Assembly (NCBI GenBank): GCA_963836775.1
Contig: CAWIKR010000002.1
Location: forward strand, 1,054,001 to 1,118,000
Source of the DNA: DASQPR01 sp963836775
GTDB taxonomy: Bacteria; Actinomycetota; Actinomycetes; Mycobacteriales; Micromonosporaceae
DNA length: 64,000 bases
Direction: 5' to 3'
Shown: in pieces, positions 60,146 to 64,000 of the stretch
How the letters are laid out: every line of letters starts with the position of its first letter
Numbering within the stretch: the first letter of the stretch is position 1
The notes under the pieces: model-generated
What the model was told of the DNA's origin: nothing
The model's input: the letters and a program-made list of their open reading frames with translations, nothing else
The model's database searches: none
Translations under genes and position numbers: made by a program

Positions 60146-60973
60146 ATGACGACGACGTCCGCCAGACCTCCGTCGGCAATGCCGGCCGCGCCGCGCCCCC
60201 GCGCCGAGATCGCGGCCAAGACCCTCCGCACCGACCGCTGGTGGCTCGCGCCGCTGCTCACGGTCATCGGCCTGGTGGCCTGGCTCACCTATGCCACGGT
60301 GCGGGTGTTCATGCAGAAGTACTACTTCAGCGAGGGCGCCGGCTGGCACTACCTCACGCCGTTCTACTCGCCCTGCGTGTCCGACGGATGCACGCCGGCG
60401 GCCGCCGAGTTCGGCCGGTTCCTGCCGAACTGGAAGATCATTCCGTACGCGGCGATCAGCCTGCCGTTCCTACTGCTCTTCCGGCTCACCTGCTACTACT
60501 ACCGGAAGGCGTATTACCGCAGCTTCTGGGCATCGCCGCCGGCGTGCGCGGTCCCGGACGGTCACGAGACCTACTCCGGCGAGACCCGCTTCCCGCTGCT
60601 CTTCCAGAACGCTCACCGGTACGCGTTCTATGCCGCGTTCCTGATCTCGCTTCTGAACACCTGGGACGCGATCCGCGCCTTCTGGGGCACCGACGGCTTC
60701 GGCTTCGGCCTGGGCAACCTGGTGCTGATCGCCAACGTCGTGCTGCTCTGGGCCTACACGCTGTCGTGCCACTCGTGCCGGCACATCGTCGGTGGCCGCC
60801 TCAAGCACTTCTCCCAGCACCCGGTCCGCTACAAGGCCTGGGGCTTCGTCTCCAAGCTCAACGGCCACCACATGGGCCTGGCCTGGACGACCCTGGCGTC
60901 GCTGGCCATCGCGGACTTCTACGTGCTGGCAGTGTCCGCCGGATGGTTCTCCGACCTGCGCTTCATCAACTGA
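60146..60973 (+). CDS. sdhC: succinate dehydrogenase cytochrome b / membrane anchor (Sdh1 type)
   Basis: This 275-residue protein has five membrane helices, with likely haem or quinone-site histidines in QNAHRYAFYAA, CHSCRHIVGG and NGHHMGLAW. This single-subunit five-helix anchor resembles the actinobacterial Sdh1 type (Rv0249c-like). Two extracytoplasmic cysteines (SPCVSDGCTP) may form a disulfide. GGGAGCGAAGACGAAG precedes the ATG. It is first of the sdhCAB operon. Confidence 0.9.
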   Translation: MTTTSARPPSAMPAAPRPRAEIAAKTLRTDRWWLAPLLTVIGLVAWLTYATVRVFMQKYYFSEGAGWHYLTPFYSPCVSDGCTPAAAEFGRFLPNWKIIPYAAISLPFLLLFRLTCYYYRKAYYRSFWASPPACAVPDGHETYSGETRFPLLFQNAHRYAFYAAFLISLLNTWDAIRAFWGTDGFGFGLGNLVLIANVVLLWAYTLSCHSCRHIVGGRLKHFSQHPVRYKAWGFVSKLNGHHMGLAWTTLASLAIADFYVLAVSAGWFSDLRFIN

Positions 60974-60983
60974 GGACGATCAC

Positions 60984-62942
60984 ATGACTGACATTCAACG
61001 GCACCCGTACGACGTCGTCGTCATCGGTGCGGGCGGCGCCGGCCTGCGCGCTGCCATCGAGGCCCGGCTGGCCGGCAAGCGCGTCGCGATCATCTCGAAG
61101 TCGCTGTTCGGCAAGGCCCACACGGTGATGGCCGAAGGCGGCGCGGCGGCGTCGATGGGCAACGTCAACTCCAATGACAACTGGATGGTGCACTTCCGGG
61201 ACACCATGCGGGGCGGCAAGTTCCTGAACAACTTCCGGATGGCCGAGCTGCACGCCAAGGAAGCCCCGGAGCGGGTCTGGGAGCTGGAGACCTACGGCGC
61301 CCTGTTCGACCGGACTCCGGACGGCAAGATCAGCCAGCGCAACTTCGGCGGTCACGAATACCCGCGTCTGGCGCACGTCGGTGACCGCACCGGCCTGGAG
61401 ATGATCCGCACGCTGCAGCAGAAGATCGTGTCGCTGCAGCAGGACGACTACGCCAGCACCGGGCAGTACGAAGCCAACATCAAGGTGTACGCCGAGTGCG
61501 TGATCACCGACCTGCTGCTCGACGGCGACCGGATGGCCGGCGCGTTCGGCTACTACCGCGAGAACGGCGAGCTCATCCTGTTCGAGGCGCCGGCGATCGT
61601 GCTGGCCACCGGCGGTGTCGGCAAGTCCTACAAGGTCACCTCGAACTCGTGGGAATACACCGGTGACGGGCACGCGCTGGCGCTGCGCGCCGGCTCGACC
61701 CTGATCAACATGGAGTTCCTGCAGTTCCACCCCACCGGCATGGTGTGGCCGCCGTCCGTCAAGGGCATCCTGGTCACCGAGTCGGTCCGCGGTGACGGCG
61801 GCATCCTGAAGAACTCCGAAGGCAAGCGGTTCATGTTCGACTACGTGCCGGACGTCTTCCGCAAGCAGTACGCGGAGACCGAGGAAGAGGCCGACCGCTG
61901 GTACACCGACCCGGACAACAACCGGCGCCCACCCGAGCTGCTGCCCCGTGACGAGGTGGCCCGCGCCATCAACTCCGAGGTCAAGGCCGGTCGCGGCACC
62001 CCGGCCGGCGGCGTCTACTTGGACATCGCCTCGCGTCGCACGCCGGAGTTCATCCTCAAGCGGCTGCCGTCGATGTACCACCAGTTCAAGGAGCTGGCCG
62101 ACGTCGACATCACCAAGCAGCCGATGGAGATCGGCCCGACCTGTCACTACGTGATGGGTGGCGTCGAGGTGGACCCGGATACCGCCGCGGCGGCCGGCAC
62201 CATCCAGGGCCTGTTCGCCGCCGGTGAGGTCTCCGGCGGCATGCACGGTTCCAACCGCCTGGGCGGCAACTCGCTCTCCGACCTTCTGGTCTTCGGCAAG
62301 CGCGCGGGTCAATACGCCGCCGCGTACGCCGATGGCCTCAAGGCCACGCCGAAGGTCAGCGAGGCGTCGCTGAACGCCGCCGTGGAGACCGCGCTGGCTC
62401 CGCTGAACCGCGGCGCCGACGGCGAGAACCCCTACAACGTCTGGCACTCGCTGCAGGAAGTCATGCAGAACCTGGTCGGCATCATCCGCCGCCGCGAGGA
62501 GCTGGAGCAGTCCATCAAGGACCTGGCCGAGCTGCGTGGCCGGGTGGCCAACGTCGGAGCGACCGGCGGCCGCAAGTTCAACCCGGGCTGGCACCTTGCG
62601 CTGGACTTGCGCAACATGCTGGTGGTCTCGGAGTGCACGGCGCGCGCGGCACTGGAGCGCGAAGAGTCCCGCGGCGGTCACACCCGCGAGGACTTCCCTG
62701 CCATGGACGACCAGTGGCGGCAGGTGAACCTGATCTGCTCGCTGAACCCGAGCGGGGACGGCGTCGACCTCAAGCGTCAGCCGGTTCCGGCGCTCCGCTC
62801 CGAGCTGCTCGGCCTGTTCGAGAAGTCCGAGCTGGCGAAATACATGACCGAGGCGGAACTCGCCGACCACGACGCCGCGGCCAAGTCCGCGGAGTCGCTG
62901 ACGGTGACCGACACCGCCGACACGAAGGTGGGTGGCAAGTAA
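60984..62942 (+). CDS. sdhA: succinate dehydrogenase flavoprotein subunit
   Basis: This 652-residue FAD protein oxidises succinate. It shows VVIGAGGAGLRAAIEA (FAD-binding), the flavinylation zone around GKAHTVMAEGG, catalytic-site regions FLQFHPTGM and EVSGGMHGSNRLGGNSL, and a C-terminal helical domain. The ATG at 60984 follows sdhC by 10 nt; the frame upstream is a shadow inside sdhC. Its stop overlaps the sdhB start by one base. Confidence 0.95.
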   Translation: MTDIQRHPYDVVVIGAGGAGLRAAIEARLAGKRVAIISKSLFGKAHTVMAEGGAAASMGNVNSNDNWMVHFRDTMRGGKFLNNFRMAELHAKEAPERVWELETYGALFDRTPDGKISQRNFGGHEYPRLAHVGDRTGLEMIRTLQQKIVSLQQDDYASTGQYEANIKVYAECVITDLLLDGDRMAGAFGYYRENGELILFEAPAIVLATGGVGKSYKVTSNSWEYTGDGHALALRAGSTLINMEFLQFHPTGMVWPPSVKGILVTESVRGDGGILKNSEGKRFMFDYVPDVFRKQYAETEEEADRWYTDPDNNRRPPELLPRDEVARAINSEVKAGRGTPAGGVYLDIASRRTPEFILKRLPSMYHQFKELADVDITKQPMEIGPTCHYVMGGVEVDPDTAAAAGTIQGLFAAGEVSGGMHGSNRLGGNSLSDLLVFGKRAGQYAAAYADGLKATPKVSEASLNAAVETALAPLNRGADGENPYNVWHSLQEVMQNLVGIIRRREELEQSIKDLAELRGRVANVGATGGRKFNPGWHLALDLRNMLVVSECTARAALEREESRGGHTREDFPAMDDQWRQVNLICSLNPSGDGVDLKRQPVPALRSELLGLFEKSELAKYMTEAELADHDAAAKSAESLTVTDTADTKVGGK

Positions 62943-63706
62943 TGGGTAGCAAGCGCCACTTCCGCGTCTGGCGGGGGGACGACTCCGGAGGACAGCTCGA
63001 GGACTTCGACGTCGAGGTGAACGATGGCGAGGTCGTCCTCGACATCATTCATCGGCTCCAGGCCACCCAGGCACCCGATCTCGCGGTGCGGTGGAACTGC
63101 AAGGCCGGCAAGTGCGGGTCCTGTTCCATGGAGATCAACGGCATGCCGAAGCTCGGCTGCATGACCCGGATGTCGACCTTCGAAGAGGCCGAGACCGTCA
63201 CGGTCACGCCGCTGCGCACCTTCCCGGTGATCCGGGACCTGGTCACCGACGTGTCGTTCAACTACCAGAAGGCCCGCGAGATGCCGGCCTTCGCGCCGCC
63301 GGACCTGGCCCCCGGCGAATACCGGATGCAGCAGGTCGACGTCGAGCGCTCGCAGGAATTCCGCAAGTGCATCGAGTGCTTCCTGTGCCAGAACACCTGC
63401 CACGTGGTCCGCGACCACGAGGAGAACAAGCCGGCCTTCGCGGGTCCGCGGTTCTTCATCCGGGCCGCCGAGCTGGACATGCACCCGCTCGACCAGAGGA
63501 CCGACCGCAAGGAGTTCGCGCAGGCCGAGCAGGGTCTGGGCTACTGCAACATCACCAAGTGCTGCAGCGAGGTCTGCCCGGAGCACATCCACATCACCGA
63601 CAACGGCATCATCCCGATGAAGGAGCGCGTGGTCGACCGCAAATACGACCCGCTGGTGTGGCTCGGCAAGAAGATCTTCCGCCGGGATGAGCTCGAAGCG
63701 AAGTAG
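62942..63706 (+). CDS. sdhB: succinate dehydrogenase iron-sulfur subunit
   Basis: This 254-residue protein has the [2Fe-2S] ligands in NCKAGKCGSCSMEINGM plus a fourth Cys in LGCMT, and two further cluster motifs CIECFLCQNTC and CNITKCCSEVCP for the [4Fe-4S] and [3Fe-4S] centres. It passes electrons from SdhA to the membrane anchor. It is the last gene of the operon, closed by a strong terminator. Confidence 0.95.
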   Translation: MGSKRHFRVWRGDDSGGQLEDFDVEVNDGEVVLDIIHRLQATQAPDLAVRWNCKAGKCGSCSMEINGMPKLGCMTRMSTFEEAETVTVTPLRTFPVIRDLVTDVSFNYQKAREMPAFAPPDLAPGEYRMQQVDVERSQEFRKCIECFLCQNTCHVVRDHEENKPAFAGPRFFIRAAELDMHPLDQRTDRKEFAQAEQGLGYCNITKCCSEVCPEHIHITDNGIIPMKERVVDRKYDPLVWLGKKIFRRDELEAK

Positions 63707-63720
63707 GCGCTCATTCGGCC

Positions 63721-63760
63721 AACGAAGCGCCCGCACGGTTCGCCGTGCGGGCGCTTCGTT
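63721..63760. terminator. bidirectional intrinsic terminator after sdhCAB
   Basis: An 18-bp perfect stem (AACGAAGCGCCCGCACGG / CCGTGCGGGCGCTTCGTT) with a TTCG tetraloop. It lies 15 bp after sdhB and also faces the convergent NUDIX gene. Confidence 0.93.
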
Positions 63761-63845
63761 CATTGTGGGTACGCCGCACCGGCGGCGTTACCTTCGGCGG
63801 CCGCGCCGGCTGCCGCGGTCGGGTTGCCGACGGAGTCGAGCGGGG

Positions 63846-64000
63846 TCAGGCGCGGGCTGGGTCGAGCACCGCGGGCAGCGCCGCGACGATCGGCGCATCC
63901 GCCGGCAGCCAGTCCACGCTGTCCAACTCGTCGGCGCCGAGCCACCGCATGTCGGCGTGCTCGACCAGTTTGGGGACTCCCCCGTTGACGATCTGAGCGG
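63846..64000 (-). CDS. MutT-type NUDIX hydrolase, C-terminal part (truncated by window edge)
   Basis: The minus-strand frame entering at the right edge reads ...VEHADMRWLGADELDSVDWLP...DPARA and stops at 63846. The H-x-x-x-RW and ADELxxVDWLPAD pattern is the C-terminus of MutT/8-oxo-dGTP-diphosphatase-like proteins. The NUDIX box itself lies outside the window, so catalytic competence cannot be checked. Confidence 0.75.
   Translation of the reverse strand, partial: AQIVNGGVPKLVEHADMRWLGADELDSVDWLPADAPIVAALPAVLDPARA

Noticed and set aside
60966..62870. A 634-codon minus-strand frame opposite sdhA
   Set aside because: Antisense shadow of a well-supported sdhA; its sequence is compositionally biased (V/L/R/H) without motifs.

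Overview
The window is a chromosomal stretch of a high-GC actinobacterium. Mycothiol synthesis (mshB), a mycoredoxin, a WhiB7 regulator with an AT-hook, AdnAB recombination helicase-nucleases, UvrD2, F420/FMN-type LLM oxidoreductases, UPF0182, DUF5679 and many GTG starts all point to the class Actinomycetes. Gene order resembles the mycobacterial Rv1170-Rv1205 and Rv3198c-Rv3202c neighbourhoods. A family such as Micromonosporaceae is plausible but not proven. I see no phage, transposase, CRISPR array or rRNA.

Layout. 1-10,700: accessory metabolism and regulation (ECF sigma factor with a SnoaL-like tail, LLM oxidoreductase, secreted phytase/esterase-like protein, HelD/HelR-type helicase, two EamA transporters, a serine hydrolase, a CGNR zinc-finger regulator, initiator tRNA-Met). 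10,800-18,750: a frameshifted kinase-like gene, UPF0182, a PDZ/Lon-like protease, a zinc metalloprotease, a hypothetical protein and an M48-type metallopeptidase. 19,300-24,350: DUF5679, a DnaA-box cluster, an orphan ThiF-like gene coupled to a UbiB kinase, whiB7 with an attenuator leader, and a MarR regulator divergent from a dehydratase-type oxidoreductase. 25,365-39,650: uvrD2, mycoredoxin, and a tightly coupled minus-strand run adnA-adnB-membrane protein-M16 peptidase pair-nudC. 39,700-45,800: lysine/peptidoglycan precursor genes (dapE, dapD, dapC) with a LOG-family protein, a SIMPL protein and ferredoxin fdxA. 46,000-48,200: small membrane proteins and mshB. 48,358-56,750: an S9 peptidase and a dipeptide/oligopeptide ABC operon. 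56,945-63,706: tldD-pmbA and the succinate dehydrogenase operon sdhCAB. A MutT-type NUDIX gene runs off the right edge.

Most striking are DNA-level features. Seven apparent frameshifts, all of the same +1 class, interrupt four genes, including the normally essential dapD. They are either insertion-type sequence errors or something systematic. Three genes carry short tandem duplications that include their stop codon. whiB7 has a leader ORF, an intrinsic terminator and three CTCGAG elements arranged as an attenuation switch. Four DnaA boxes cluster in 77 bp far from any dnaA gene. Two long inverted repeats with GATCTT ends flank the DUF5679 gene. Three convergent gene pairs overlap exactly at a shared CTAG double stop.
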